Source: an uncultured Methanobrevibacter sp. (GTDB lineage: Archaea > Methanobacteriota > Methanobacteria > Methanobacteriales > Methanobacteriaceae). Taken from it: 5,954 nt of DNA. The stretch spans positions 1-5,954 of the forward strand of contig CACZNW010000161.1 in assembly GCA_902782595.1 (NCBI GenBank), given 5' to 3'. Both the position numbers and the translations under genes were made by a program. Of this stretch, positions 5,474 through 5,954 are shown in pieces. The first letter of the stretch is position 1, and every line of letters starts with the position of its first letter. Under the pieces are notes generated by a model. It ran no database searches. It saw only the letters and a program-made list of their open reading frames with translations, and was not told the DNA's origin.

Positions 5474-5954
5474 TATGCTTCATTAGGAGCTAATGCATTG
5501 AGTTTATTTAATAATTTTGGTTTGTAAGCTTTTAATCTGTCCCATATAATTACGGTTAAGATACCTTCACCAATAGCTAATGGTACTTGAGTTACTGCGA
5601 AAATAACTAAGAATTTCATTAATGCTTCACCAAAGGTAGGAGCAGGGAATGCGAAAGCTAATTGGAATGAAGTAGCTACATAAGTTAATAAGTCTCCTAA
5701 AAATGCTGCAAAGAATATGGCAATAGTAGAAGATACATTAGCTTTTGTTAATCCTTTATATACAATCCATGCGACAAATGGTCCGACAATACCCATTGAG
5801 AATATGTTTGCACCTAAAGTGGTTAATCCACCGTGAGCAAGTAAAAGTGCCTGGAATAAAAGTACAATGGTTGCAAGTACTGCAGTTACTGCAGGACCAA
5901 ATAATGCTGCACCTAATCCGTTACCACAAGGGTGTGAACAACTTCCAGTAACAG
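5473..5954 (-). CDS. cbiM: Cobalt ECF transporter substrate-binding protein CbiM (N-terminus outside the window)
   Basis: The visible 159 C-terminal residues of an integral membrane protein that binds Co(II) and passes it through the CbiMNQO complex. The frame stays open to the window edge, past the internal Met at 5794-5796. Reading from the edge: VTGSCSHPCGNGLG, then ALFGPAV, FQALLLAHGGLTTLGAN, and the GPFVAW and PLAIGEG stretches, all typical of CbiM. Roughly 65 residues should be missing, including the N-terminal Met-His metal site and the operon promoter. The histidine of SHP probably belongs to the metal site in this family. Where relatives, as far as recalled, have SHPTGTGLG, this one has Cys and Asn. 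Leucine is coded by TTA, CTT and one CTC, never CTG or TTG, suggesting strong expression. cbiN follows ten bases after the stop. Confidence 0.92.
   Translation of the reverse strand, partial: VTGSCSHPCGNGLGAALFGPAVTAVLATIVLLFQALLLAHGGLTTLGANIFSMGIVGPFVAWIVYKGLTKANVSSTIAIFFAAFLGDLLTYVATSFQLAFAFPAPTFGEALMKFLVIFAVTQVPLAIGEGILTVIIWDRLKAYKPKLLNKLNALAPNEA

Noticed and set aside
5463..5483. Seven-codon longer start for CbiN
   Set aside because: It overlaps the end of cbiM, while the later ATG is preceded by AGGTGAT at normal spacing and gives the usual CbiN length.
5745..5951. Plus-strand open frame opposite cbiM
   Set aside because: The minus strand encodes conserved CbiM throughout; the plus translation resembles no known protein.

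Overview
The window reads as chromosomal DNA of a low-GC methanogenic archaeon, most likely of the Methanobacteriales (Methanobrevibacter or Methanosphaera type). The basis is an archaeal-type riboflavin synthase, strong AGGTGAT / GGAGGAT ribosome-binding sites directly before most starts, a BRE/TATA promoter with T-tract terminators instead of bacterial -35/-10 elements, and a composition rich in A and T. The order is inferred from these features and not proven. Every gene lies on the minus strand, so transcription runs from high to low coordinates. No RNA gene, insertion sequence, CRISPR array or broken gene was seen.

Right block (5954 to 3600): a cobalt uptake operon in the order cbiM (5' end outside the window), cbiN, cbiQ, cbiO. 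CbiM and CbiN form the metal-selective membrane part, CbiQ is the transmembrane coupling protein and CbiO is the ATPase. Cobalt would feed cobamide synthesis, which methanogens need for the methyl-transfer step of methanogenesis. A 9-bp hairpin followed by T8 and T7 tracts lies between cbiN and cbiQ and could lower expression of cbiQO relative to cbiMN. Codon use changes at the same place.

Middle (3599 to 3506): cbiO ends in T-rich terminator-like sequence, followed by a BRE/TATA-type promoter for the next unit.

Left block (3505 to 119): five genes packed with gaps of 12 and 9 bases and overlaps of 1 and 14 bases: ribC (archaeal riboflavin synthase), a soluble family 2 glycosyltransferase, a DUF2304-type small membrane protein, a two-CCG-domain iron-sulfur protein (LutA / HdrB-like) and a LUD-domain protein with two [4Fe-4S] ferredoxin motifs (LutB-like). 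The glycosyltransferase and the DUF2304 protein probably form a split, membrane-anchored polyprenyl-phosphate sugar synthase. The last two look like a redox pair of unknown substrate; 'lactate utilization' is only the name of the bacterial relatives. Why these are joined to riboflavin synthesis is unclear, and this is the least explained part of the window.

Left edge (1 to 118): no gene seen. It holds T-rich sequence (minus strand) after the LUD gene and a perfect 18-bp palindrome at 29-46 that may be an operator for a gene beyond the edge.
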